Part shown: positions 17,111 to 25,844 of the stretch, piece after piece
Position numbering within the stretch: the first letter of the stretch is position 1
Layout of the letters: each line of letters starts with the position of its first letter
NCBI GenBank assembly: GCA_016715065.1
Contig: JADKBN010000026.1
Span: 1-25,844, forward strand
Length of the DNA: 25,844 nucleotides
Reading direction: 5' to 3'
DNA from: Fibrobacterota bacterium
GTDB lineage: Bacteria; Fibrobacterota; Fibrobacteria; UBA5070
Position numbers and translations under genes: made by a program
The notes under the pieces: model-generated
The model's database searches: none
What the model was told of the DNA's origin: nothing
The model's input: the letters and a program-made list of their open reading frames with translations, nothing else

Positions 17111-17463
17111 TGCTGAGCCCATCCAACCTACGGATCCTGCTTTGCGGTCAGCCTGCCGACATGCGCAAATCATTCAATGGGCTTTCCGGCATGTGCAACC
17201 AATTCCTGTCGCAAGATCCCACATCCGGACAGGTCTTCGTGTTTTCAACAAGCGCCGGGACCAAGTCAAAGCGCTGTGGTGGGATGAGACAGGGATACGC
17301 CATCTGGCACAAAAGATTGGAGGCGGGAATGTTCCATCCGGATCCAACCGGGGCGATCTCTCACGCGCAACTGTCTTTGATCCTCGATGGAACCCAAGTG
17401 AAGATGGTTCGCCAATACAAGCGATTCCATCTCGTCAAGAAGATGTCTGATTCGTCGATTTGA
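17110..17463 (+). CDS. tnpB: IS66 TnpB accessory protein
   Basis: The 117-residue protein has the family opening (LRILLCGQPADMRKSFNGLS) and QGYAIWHKRLEAGMF. It is a normal length for IS66 Orf2. Between about 17240 and 17292 the conserved residues lie in the next frame (FNKRRDQVKALWWDETG), so two compensating indels are likely and the written residues there are not the real ones. TnpB is needed for IS66 transposition; its mechanism is not settled. It overlaps the end of the tnpA-like frame by a few bases. Confidence 0.82.
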   Translation: MLSPSNLRILLCGQPADMRKSFNGLSGMCNQFLSQDPTSGQVFVFSTSAGTKSKRCGGMRQGYAIWHKRLEAGMFHPDPTGAISHAQLSLILDGTQVKMVRQYKRFHLVKKMSDSSI

Positions 17464-17500
17464 TCAGCATTTATCGAGGCTTTGCGGTATATTGCTCCTT

Positions 17501-19105
17501 GTGAAATCGACTCGATCCAACGCGATCTCGGTGCCGGAATCCGACTTGGATTCCGGCCTCCAACGGGCGTTGCGGGCTCAGGTAAAACAGCTGAGCGACG
17601 ACAATCGGTACCTGCGCGAACAGTTGGAATTGCTCAAGCGCCACATCTTCGGGCGCAAGAGTTGAAAAGCTCCCGCCGCATTGCTTGGCGCCGAATCCGA
17701 CCTGTTTGGCGTGCAGGCACCTGATCCTTCTCTGGGCCAGACCAAGCAGGTCGCTGCGCACGAGCGCACCGTCAAGCCTGCAGGTCATGGTCGTGTGGCG
17801 CTGCCGGACAATCTCCCCTGCGAGACCACGGTGCTCGACGTTCCCGAGGCGGAGAAGGCCTGTCCGTGCTGCGGCAAGCAACGCGTTCATATAGGAGATG
17901 ATGTCAGCGAGCAGCTGGACATCGTGCCGCCGCGCTTTACCCGTCTTCGCATCGTGCGCCCCAAGATGGCCTGCCAGGAATGCACCGAATGCGGTGTACA
18001 CAGGCCAAGCCACCGGTGAGCGTCATCGACAAGGGGATTTCCACCGCAAATCTGGTGAGCTGGATCATCCTGTCGAAGTATGTCGACCATCTCCTCTCTG
18101 CACCGCATCGCAAGCCAATTCAAGCGCTGGGGTGTGGAAATCGCCGAGACCACGATGATCGGCTGGATCTGCGCCATCTTCGAGCTTCTGGGGCCGATCC
18201 ACAAAGCTTGGAGCGCGAGATCAAGACGTGTGTGGATGCTGCACGTGGACGAGACCACATTGAGAGTCCAAAAGGGAGAAAAGGATAAACTGGGGGTGGG
18301 CAAGACAAGCGTCGACTACCTGTGGCTATGCTGGGCGTGGCCCTGAGAGAACGTCATCGATTGGCGTGTCCTTTCTCTATGACGATAGGGCGATCCCATG
18401 CGGTGGCCAAGGCGATTCTTTCGGTGTGACAGAGCGTCTTGACCGATGGGTATGAAGGATACGCCCAGGCGTGCAAAGAGCGTGACGATCTGGTCCAAGC
18501 TTTGCTGGGCGCATGCGCCGCAAGTACCACGAGGCCTTGCTGACCGGACAGGGGCTGCCTCAGTGGCGATCAAATGGATTGCCGATCTCTACGCGCACCA
18601 TCGGCGCATCGAGACGTTTGCCGATCGACTGGCCGGCGCTGGAACAAGGTGGATGTCCAACCGGACTACGCAGGATCGACGCAGTCATCGTGAACCGGCG
18701 CCAAAATGGATGAAGCCTGTGGTCGATGAACTGGAAGCATGGAACGCCCGCATGGTCCGAAGCGCCACCGAGAAGGAAAGTTTGGGGGAAGCCATCGGTT
18801 ACTTTCGCAACCAAATCCGTCCGTCTCCGTCAATTCCTGACCCACGCGAGACTGGATCTGACAACAACATCATCGAGCGCTCGATCCGCCCATCGCCATC
18901 GGTCGCAAGGTTGGATGTTTGCCGGATCCGAAGAAGGCGCCAGGCGGGCTGCGCTGCTGATGAGCCTGGTAGGATCCTCCAAGCTCCTGGGGATCGATCC
19001 CGCCGAATATTTGGGGATGTGCTGTTGCGCGCGAAAGCCTGCAAGCCGACAGCCGGATGCGCCGACCTGACGCCTAGCCGATGGAAAGCGGGGCGGGCAA
19101 AGTAG
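17501..19105 (+). pseudogene. tnpC: IS66 TnpC transposase, many frame breaks
   Basis: The likely start is GTG 17501 and the stop is at 19105. Pieces in order are the coiled N-terminus (LRAQVKQLSDDNRYLREQLE, RHIFGRKS), the zinc-finger region (CPCCGKQ, CQECTECG), KYVDHLPLHRIASQFKRWGV in part, the first catalytic Asp in MLHVDETTLRVQ, LCWAHARRKYHEAL, and the end (IIERSIRP, GWMFAGSEEGARRAALLMSL, DPAEYLG, LTPSRWK). They lie in several frames, with a TGA near 17662 and further breaks near 18015, 18345, 18500 and 18840-18910. The conserved residues survive, so sequencing indels are as likely as true inactivation. It carries the DDE transposase activity. Confidence 0.85.
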
Positions 19106-19127
19106 AAAGGGCCTCCAGGAGGCAAAA

Positions 19128-19150
19128 AGAGGGGATTACCGAGGGCTTAC
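19128..19150 (+). repeat. right terminal inverted repeat of the IS66 element
   Basis: It ends ACCGAGGGCTTAC, the complement of the left end. Confidence 0.92.
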
Positions 19151-19158
19151 TCACGGTA
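19151..19158 (+). repeat. right target-site duplication of the IS66 element
   Basis: TCACGGTA, identical to 16864-16871. Confidence 0.92.
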
Positions 19159-20035
19159 TGCGAACAACTAGAATTTTTGTGTGCAACAGAAACGCGCTGC
19201 CATCCTTCGGAATCACTTTCAGCCTGGATGATCTTCCAGTGGATCCGATACGAATCGTATTTGGAATAGCTGTAAAGATGGGGTAATTATTTTTGTACTC
19301 TGTCCTTTGCTTTCGCCGATCCAGGTAAGCTCCGGTGCCCACAGGAATCTTAATTCTATCCTACTTAAAAATGATCTGCTGACCATTATGTCAGATTAAA
19401 CACCAATCCACTCCGCGTTTGCTGTTGTAAAAGGTTAAGACGTATTCCATTCCGAGGGTGTCACTCCAAACGTGAACCGGAAGAGGATTGGAAACCCACC
19501 ATGGACCACCTCGGTGGATCCGACCATGTGACGTTGTCGAAGTCACAGAATGCGTGTTCGGTTGGGAACGATCCTGTCACGCAATTGGTCTCGGTTCGAG
19601 GCTGATCCTTTCCTCGCAAAAAGTATCGATCCTTTATTGATGAACCGCCCGGCATGATTTGCGGGTTCCATGGAGAAACCTCGCCCCAGGTGTTGGACGT
19701 GTCGGGCCGACAATCACGATCGATGTGTCTTCAGGATCTCTGGGCTGCAACTCCCAACCCAGATGACTGGATTGCCGCAACCAGTTTTGCCTTCCGCTCG
19801 GCCACTCGAGGATCATGGCCGTGTCTTCCAGTCTCGAAAGAGAATCTTTGCTTGAAATTGTCCATACCCTGCCTTCTGGAATGGAAACGGAATCCAGCAC
19901 CAGTGCCGTACGGAGGTAGAGTTCGGAATCGTCCCGCTTGGTGACCTGCCACACCCAGGACTCCCCGATGTGCAGCGGGATGGCAGAAGCAATCGAAGAG
20001 GCGAGGAGGAGCGAAGAAAGGAGAGGTTTGAGCAT
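19151..20035 (-). pseudogene. P4, 5' portion, with frame breaks
   Basis: The ATG at 20035 starts a signal peptide (MLKPLLSSLLLASSIASA) and the family's N-terminal block (IPLHIGESWVWQVTKRDD, VWTISSKDSL, WLRQSSHLGWELQP). The frame breaks near 19712 (IVIVG to DTSNTWGEVSPW) and near 19500 (to NPLPVHVWSDTLGMEYVLT). Between about 19340 and 19405 the best frame contains TGA and TAG. Near the insertion it reads YRIHWKIIQAESDSEGWQRV, aligning with VRWRVLDPGRDTAGWKTV of P1. The ribosome site is weak, and the shared 21-bp element and leader are absent. P4 may have been silent before the insertion. Confidence 0.72.
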
Positions 20036-20149
20036 GGGGGCAATTCTTGGGTGGTTTGATGGGGGCCTCGATTCAGGCGAAACCTCAAACTTGTGTCGTG
20101 CACCGATTCATTCGGTTCATCGACGAACAGCGGGAAAAGGAGAAATGTA

Positions 20150-20186
20150 CAAAGGCCGGCCCTCTTTGCGGAGGATCGGGCCTTCG
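20150..20186 (-). terminator. degenerate orphan copy of the GGCCCGA-type terminator
   Basis: AGGCCGGCCCTC pairs with GAGGATCGGGCCT, resembling the terminators at 16164 and 22145, but the T tract on the minus strand is lost. No minus-strand gene ends here. It may mark a lost upstream member of the array. Confidence 0.45.
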
Positions 20187-20218
20187 CCTGATGCACTGTC
20201 GACGAGGAGCAGGATCGA

Positions 20219-22136
20219 GTGAAGATTTATTTTCGGGCCATGTTCTCCCTCGTCGTCGCGCTGAATCTTTCGCTGTCGGTGGTGTCCGCCAAAGGCTCCC
20301 CTGACACTCGGCGGGTGTTCGATCCTACATCCATGCAACTGGAGCACAAATCGGTTCCGACTGACGGATGGATCGGCTTTTGGATCGAATCCTCCGGTCC
20401 CGGATTCGTTGGTGTTTGACCTGGAACGTGCGCAGGTGGTTCCAGGAAGTCCCATGCGGTGGGAGGCCGCCGACAGCCTGGTCGCTCGCCGCTGGGATGT
20501 CTCGAACAAGGGAAAACAACGCTGGGAAGCCAGGACACCCAGCCAGGGCATCTGGCGATTGTCCTTGCGGCGAGCTTCGGTCCCGTGGCGGAAGGTGGTC
20601 CCGGTCTCGCGGCTGGATGCCGTGGCGGTGACCGATGGAAAGCGATTGCTCCTCTGAGGATCTTCGGATGGCAATGTGGTTCCGCCGCCCTTTCGGATCT
20701 TGGTGCGAAACCAAGATGGAGTCTGGTGGGAGGATTCCACCGACCGCCAAGGAGCACGGGAGTACAGGATCGATGCGGTCGCCGATTCCGCGGGAGTGGT
20801 TTCCTGGCAGACTCCCTTTTTCTCCAGCTGGACCGGAGTGCTGGTCCGTGCGACAGTTTCCGACTCCTTGGGTGGAACCGACGGCCTGGAGGCCTACTTC
20901 CTGAACTGGCCGAGCCGCTGGCGCATCGAAGCCATGCTGGATCCGATCGGGTTCGGAGCCGAACGACGGGTACGTCTGCGTGCGCGCGTCGTGGATTCGA
21001 CCTTTGTTCCGTGTCGCAATGGCTGGTTCCGAGTGCGCCATGGCGCCGATCGCAACCTGCTCATCGACACCCTCCTGCGCCTGGACAGCCTTGGACAGGT
21101 TTCGTTCGAATTCACCCCTCGCGGTGTCGACCCGGAATTCCTCACCCTTCTGGCTGCGTCGGATGGCAAGATGCCGTGGTCCATCCACAACATCATGCTT
21201 CCTGGGGGAAACGGCGAATTCGAAGCCCGAATGTCCAGGGACATGGTGGTGCCTGGCGACACGATCGGATTCCAACTCGTGACGGGCAAGCCCCGGAAGA
21301 ACCTCCTGGTCTGGGCGGCCAGCAGGGAGGGCCTGGAGGACTGGATGGTCTCGCGTCTCGATTCCCGAGGGGAATTCGCGATGGAACTTCCCTCCTTGGC
21401 GAGGTCCCTAAACCGGATAGGCCTGGTCCAGGCGGTGATCGGGGAGTCCTCGGGAATGCGCAAAGCCAACCCGGAACACGTCTTCTACGCGAAGGATCTC
21501 CGCCTGCGTGCGACGGTCTCGCGTCGCGACGGAGCGTTGGAGATCGGTGTGAAGGATTCCGAGGGTAGGCCGGCACCCGGGACATTTTCCGTCTCGGTGG
21601 CCCAGGACGCGATGTTCCTTGACCGACAGGACGATTTCCACGGCTGGCAGTCCTCCAGTCACGTGGATGGCATCCACGTGCAGGTGGCTGTCGACGGGCC
21701 CAAGATCACCCAAGGCGCCTTGCAGGATTGGGTCTGGGAAGAATCCAGTAACCCGACCATACCGGTTGGGGAGGGAAAACCAAACTGGCCCGTGGGGGGG
21801 CAAGGTCAGGGGAAGGAGTTGGTGGAGACACCGCCTCGGGTTCATCGGACCTCGGAAATCTGGGATATCCAGCTTCCCGAGGGAAGCCGCTCGGTTTCCC
21901 TGTCCTTTCCTCTGCCCCAGAGAGATGTCCGGATCCCTCCCACCAGGCGTATCCTGCCTGCAGGCGAGCATGAATCGGCGTTCGCTGGGCTGATTCGGAC
22001 CGACTCCCTGGGGCGCGCCTCGGTGCGTCTGGGGAAACCCCTGGAGACGCGATTGTGGCGAGTCGAGGTGCGGGGCGTGGACGACCTCGGTCGGGATCTC
22101 CACGAATTCGTCCGTTTCGATTCCCGGAATCCCTGA
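20219..22136 (+). CDS. large secreted protein with alpha-2-macroglobulin-like features (frame break and stop)
   Basis: The GTG at 20219 has GAGGAG 9 bases upstream. A signal peptide follows (MFSLVVALNLSLSVVSAKG). The frame changes near 20395-20410 (WIESSGP to DSLVFDLERAQVV), and an in-frame TGA lies at 20655 between DGKRLLL and GSSDGNVVPPP. From 20658 the frame is open to 22136. The region from 21220 has MVVPGDTIGFQLVTGK, then VKDSEGRPAPGTFSVSVAQD, which recalls the MG-domain and bait-region style of bacterial alpha-2-macroglobulins. No thioester motif is seen, and the total of about 639 residues is short for that family. It is probably an extracytoplasmic protein with Ig-like folds. It converges on tex, with a terminator between. 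Confidence 0.65.
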
Positions 22137-22144
22137 CCTGAAAC

Positions 22145-22179
22145 AAAAAGGCCCGACCCTCGGTTTGGAGGATCGGGCC
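22145..22179 (-). terminator. rho-independent terminator after tex
   Basis: GGCCCGATCCTC pairs with GAGGGTCGGGCC, followed on the minus strand by five T residues, 78 bases after the tex stop. It is identical over about 39 bases to the P4 terminator. On the plus strand it lies just after the 22136 stop but lacks a T run there. Confidence 0.85.
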
Positions 22180-22214
22180 TTGTGAGCTCGAAAGATCAGT
22201 GAGAGCGGCCTAAA

Positions 22215-22270
22215 GCCTACCGGCCCCCACCGTCCGGTTTAGACGGGGCTTGGGGCCTACCGGCCCCCAC
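22215..22270 (-). repeat. 16-bp direct repeat spanning the tex stop codon
   Basis: GCCTACCGGCCCCCAC occurs at 22215-22230 and again at 22255-22270. The second copy contains the last codons and TAG of tex. The first lies in the trailer, as if the gene end was duplicated. Confidence 0.6.
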
Positions 22271-24985
22271 GCATGAGCGCCTTCACCGAGATGGGAGGCT
22301 TCACGTTGTTCTGTTTCTTCTCGGCCTGGCCGCCGAACTTCTCCATCAAACCTTCCAGCGTGGCCGGCTGGCGAGGTCCGCGATCCTGCTGCGGGCGGTC
22401 GATCCACTCGCGAGGACCGCGATCGCCGCGATCTCCACGGTCGGGACGGTCGCCACGTGGGGCGCCATGGCCGCCGGGTCCGGCCAGGTCCACCTGGGGG
22501 CGATCGCCTTGCGGGCGACCTGGCCAGGACGGCCCCTGTTCGCGCGGCGGTGGGGGATCGAATCCGGGACGTCCGCCGTCGCCTGCGCCTTCTGGGCGGG
22601 GGCCACGGTCGCCTTGGGGACGGTCACCCTGCGGACGATCGCCGCCAAAGGCGCGGCCTTCGGGACGAGGACCGCGATCGCCTTGAGGACGGTCTCCTTG
22701 GGGGCGGTCACCGCGAGGGGCGCCACCTTCAGGACGAGGTCCACGAGGGCGGTCGCCCTGCGGGCGGCCTTCGCCACGGGGCTCGCGAGGCTCACGGCGC
22801 TCGGGGCGCTCGGTGGAGCTGCCGCGGGCCACGCGGGCGGCTTCCATGTCCGACTTCATGGTCAGGGCGATGCGCTTTTGCTGAGGATCGATCTCCAGCA
22901 CGCGAACCTTGACCACCTGGCCCACCGACAATACTTCCTTCGCGTCCTTGATGAAACGGTCGGAAATCTGGGAGATGTGCACTAGGCCGTCCTGGTGGAC
23001 GCCGATATCGATGAACGCGCCGAAGACTCGCAGACGTTGGTCACCGCCTTCCAGCTTGCATGCCCGCCTCAGATCGCCGATCTTGGAGACCTTCTGGTCG
23101 AAGTTCCGTAGGTGAACTCGGCGCGCGGGTCGCGGGGCGGGCTTTCCAGTTCCGACAAGATGTCCTTGAGGGGGGGCAGACCCACTTCCGTCGGACACGT
23201 ACTTGACCAGGTCGATCTGGCGGATTTTGTCGGCATTGCCGATCGGTTCCGAAACCGAGATCTGCGGTCTTGGCGATCTTTTCCACCAGGGCGTAGCGCT
23301 CCGGGTGCACGGCGGAGCGATCCAGGGGATTCTCGCCTTCGGCCAAGCGCAAGAAGCCGGCGGCCTGCTCGAAGCTCTTGGGACCAAAACCTTTGACCTT
23401 GCGCAGCTCGTCGCGGGTTTTGAAGGCGCCTTCCTTGTCACGGTACTGGACGATTTCCTTCGCCGTGTTCTTGGTGATCCGCAGACACATCGAAAGGAGA
23501 GCCTCCAAGCTCCTGGCTTCAGGTCTGCCGCCGACCTGGATTCGGCTTGGGATTCGACGACTTCTTCCAGGTTCTTCTTCAGCTCGTTCTGGTTCGTCGT
23601 GTTGGTACTGGCCACCCGATCAGACTTGGGGTCGATCTTCACGAGTTCAGCCGGCGGATCCCGCAGACGGCGCGCGATGGAGATGGCGCCGCGGATGGTC
23701 GTCCAGTTCCGGGAATTCCTCTAAGGCCAAGGGCGAGGCGGAATAGACCAGGCTCCGGCTGGAGACCATCACGATGGGGCGTCCTTCCTCTTCCGGGATG
23801 TTCTTGACCACCTTGCGAAGGAAACGATTCCATCCCCGCGTCCGCCGGTGCCGTTGCACTGGCCACCAGGATGGGCTTGTGGCGCTTAATGGGCCAGAAC
23901 ACCAGCGTGGCTTCTTCGAACTGGTTGGAGGGTTCCAGGGCGTGCACGGTGGCGTACGCCCAGAACTTTCGGTGTGTCCAATTACGGGCCAATTTCTGTC
24001 CGTACGGAAGCCCGGGTCCACGCCGATCACGGCCTTGGCGCCCGAGGTGGGTACCACATCATCAGTCGCCCAGGTTCTTGCCGAACACCTGAGGCTGTAT
24101 TCCGGCGTGTTCCTTCAAGAGCAATCGCCACGTCGGTCTCGATCGAGGGCGCCAACAGACGCTCCGTAGGAGTCGCGGGCGGTGGCGACAAGACCATGCC
24201 GATCATGGTGGCAGGGTGCGTCACGATCTTGGTCGTGACATATCCCACGGCCGTTTTGACGTCCACCTCGATGGAAGAACGCAGGACGTCTTCCTTTTCG
24301 CCGCGGCGGATGGCCAGGATGCGGAGGGAGAGGTTTCCACCTTCTCCTTGGGAGTCAGTACATCTCGAACTTGTTGCGCTTTCAGCAACCCTCCTTGCGG
24401 GCCTCGCAGCGCATCACGTAGTCCTTTCCGCCTGGCCGCGCAGCCACTGACGGATTTCGGGAACTTCGGAAAAGCTCTTCCCGCCAGGATGTCGCAGGCC
24501 ATGCGCACAGCGGAATGGCTTCGTCGGGAACTCCTTTCCTTCGGAGATGTCTTCCTTAGGAGTTCTTCCGGAGTGAGCGAGCCTTCGACTGCTTTCCTGG
24601 AACAAGCGAGCCAAGGGCCCATCCGGCTTCCCGCGCGATGATGGCGCAGGTGCGGCGCTTGGGCTTGTGGGGCAGGTAGATGTCTTCCAGCCCGTTTTCT
24701 GCGCGCAGGATTCGATCTTGGCCTTGAGCTCCGGGAGTGAGCTTGCCCTGTTCCTCGATGGACTTCAGGATGGCGGCCAAGCCCAACGAGTTCCTTGAGG
24801 TAGGTGAATCGGTGGTCCACTTCCGCGCAACTACGGTTTCATCCATGTTACCTGTGCGCTCCTTGCGGTAGCGCGCGATGAAGGGAATGGTGGCACCCTC
24901 CGCGAGCAACGCGCGAGCGTGTTGGCAAACCTGCCAGACTTGTTGGGTTCAGTTCTTTTGGCGATGAGGGCAGCGAATCTATGCG
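22257..24985 (-). CDS. tex: Tex, S1-domain transcription accessory protein (many frame breaks)
   Basis: Tex is a conserved cytoplasmic nucleic-acid-binding protein. All parts are present in order: LLAEGATIPFIARYRKERTG (near 24900), SIEEQGKLTP, LEDIYLPHKPKRRT, FSEVPEIRQWLRGQAER, LLAPSIETDVAIALE, the YqgF-like fold GAKAVIGVDPGFRT (near 24030), VYSASPLALEEFPELD, the helix-hairpin-helix KVKGFGPKSFEQAAGFLRLA (near 23390), and the S1 domain FGAFIDIGVHQDGLVHISQI (near 22970). They lie in all three frames, with well over ten shifts; residues stay conserved, so indel errors are the likely cause. From about 22820 to 22257 the frame is clean and encodes an unusual Arg/Gly/Pro tail with six PQGDR repeats, then MEKFGGQAEK and SVKALMRGG. 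The exact start is uncertain. Confidence 0.85.
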
Positions 24986-25175
24986 AGCAACTCCGGGACA
25001 AGATCCGGTCATGTCCCCTCCGAGGTACTCCCCTTGGAAACTGGGGGGCTAAGATATCACCCGTGACGGAAAGGGTCAGAAACTTGGACTACAGAAACGT
25101 CCCCTTCAGCCCCCCACCGTGAGATGTAGTTAGGCGGGACTTCAGGAGGTTTCCTTGCCCTTGAGGGGTTGAGGG
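24986..25175 (-). other. intergenic region upstream of tex
   Basis: It should contain the tex promoter and leader. No clear promoter boxes, RNA gene or repeat can be read, and indels in this part make spacing unreliable. Confidence 0.35.
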
Positions 25176-25184
25176 TCAAGGGAA
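25151..25184 (-). terminator. possible hairpin at the end of the barrel gene
   Basis: TTCCCTTGACCCTCAA and a 3' arm TTGAGGGGCAAGGAA-like stretch form an imperfect stem over the stop codon. No T run follows, so termination is doubtful. Confidence 0.3.
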
Positions 25185-25844
25185 ACTTACTGGCCAAAAG
25201 ACCGGGAAGTTCCGGGGATTGAGGTTCAATCTCGCCGTGGCTGAGCTTGGAGGGCTGCGCATCCTGGCCTCCAGCATGGTGCCACCTGGACCTCAGGCCT
25301 TTTTCGAAATCTGGACGTGGGGGCAAGAATGGAAAGCGAGGTGTCGCGGACTGGGTGGCCATCTCCCCGTTGCCAGCCCACATGCGCGTACAGACCAATT
25401 GTCGGCTTGGGTGGCGCCGGTGCCAAGCGCCGTGGTAGTCGTCGTCCTGGTTGTGGCGAAGATCCGCCAAGTTGCGGTCCAGGCCGAGGGAGTGTGTTCC
25501 TGGCACTCCTTGTAAAGCGCCCAAGGTGCCACCCCGTGGTCCCGCATGGAGCGGCAACGGCTTGCCGCGCTGTGCTGCCGCCCAGGATGTTGAGCCCAGT
25601 CGCGGTCGATGGTGATCTCGGCGTGAGCCCCAGCGTGGTGGCCGGATCCCTGGGCCGCACCTACGGGGCATCCACGGCATACCGCCGGAGGGGTCGGTGT
25701 TGTCGAACATCCGTTTGATGTCATGGCGTCCGGTGGGCAGGCCATGCCAGGACACCTAATGCTGGTTCATGTCGCAAAAATTTCGCGACACGGAAAGTCC
25801 CAGGTCGCCAAAGCCGCCCACCACTTCGGTCTTGGTGCCGTAGG
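25176..25844 (-). CDS. probable outer-membrane beta-barrel protein, partial and frame-broken
   Basis: The window edge cuts the gene. The first readable piece is TKTEVVGGFGDLGLSVSRNF, followed after a frame change by WHGLPTGRHDIKRMFDN, then VGAAQGSGHH, EITIDRDWAQ and LNILGGST. The order GFGDLGLSVS, LPTG, QxGSG, then alternating strands is typical of transporter-type barrels such as the MetA-pathway or porin-like family. The end reads NLNPRNFPVFWPVSFP before a TGA at 25176, as expected for a last strand. Most of the middle cannot be read reliably because the frame shifts repeatedly. It lies upstream of tex on the same strand. The assignment is by pattern only. Confidence 0.42.

Larger units (their letters stand above)
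16872..19150 (+). mobile_element. IS66-family insertion sequence, 2279 bp
   Basis: Terminal inverted repeats of 23 bp (16872-16894 and 19128-19150) differ at one position; both ends begin GTAAGCCCTCGGT, the GTAAG start typical of IS66. Exact 8-bp duplications flank it. Inside, in plus-strand order, lie a short tnpA-like frame, tnpB and tnpC. Near-perfect ends and duplications imply a recent insertion. tnpC as written is frame-broken, so the copy is either defective or poorly sequenced. Confidence 0.95.

Noticed and set aside
17240..17292. Programmed frameshifting in the IS66 genes
   Set aside because: The displaced block is inside tnpB with compensating shifts on both sides and no slippery site; indel errors are simpler.
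20655..20657. TGA read as selenocysteine
   Set aside because: No following SECIS-like hairpin was seen, and the position is not a catalytic motif.
20459..21568. Alternative plus-strand frame in the alpha-2-macroglobulin-like gene
   Set aside because: Composition is Arg/Gly/Pro-rich, and the frame ending at 22136 has coherent beta-type sequence.
22400..22780. Tandem repeats resembling a CRISPR or satellite array
   Set aside because: They are the codons of the PQGDR-rich Tex tail, in frame and without regular spacers.

Overview
The window looks like a high-GC chromosome segment from a member of the Fibrobacterota (Fibrobacter and relatives). This rests on two secreted proteins with the fibro-slime domain signature (DDDTWVF followed by LVVDLGG or LVVDMGG) and on a lipoprotein with the VDFCLE ending. 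No rRNA, tRNA or CRISPR array was seen.

Layout. 1-4648: the end of a plus-strand gene, a two-gene minus-strand fibro-slime unit (3555 down to 58), and a divergent plus-strand lipoprotein whose C-terminus resembles the partial gene at position 2; a clean terminator follows. 4766-6502: an orphan 578-residue cytoplasmic protein. 6512-8779: a 79-residue gene on the minus strand, a remnant of a C-terminal module, a 44-bp palindrome overlapping the start of a DUF4143-type ATPase, and a small possible membrane protein. 8814-9863: a membrane acyltransferase. 9960-20035: the most unusual part, a minus-strand array of secreted proteins. It holds a SASA-type esterase (P0) and four paralogues (P1-P4) that share a conserved N-terminal block, divergent middles and a C-terminal module of about 52 residues, which P0 also carries. 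P0, P1 and P3 share a 21-bp upstream element, and P1, P2 and P4 end in near-identical terminators. P4 is split by a 2279-bp IS66-family insertion sequence with 8-bp target duplications. 20219-22136: a secreted protein with alpha-2-macroglobulin-like features. 22257-about 24985: the transcription accessory protein Tex with a long PQGDR-rich tail. 25176-25844: a partial probable outer-membrane beta-barrel protein.

How the genes fit together. Most products appear to be exported: fibro-slime proteins, a lipoprotein, an esterase, paralogous secreted proteins and a barrel. The shared C-terminal module and shared upstream element suggest that P0-P4 form one co-regulated surface or secretion set. This is inference.

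Quality warning. Several genes (fibro-slime pair, P2, P4, IS66 tnpC, the 20.2-kb gene, and above all tex and the barrel) change reading frame repeatedly while their residues stay conserved. That pattern fits uncorrected indel errors better than genuine decay, so frame-broken genes are given as whole loci.
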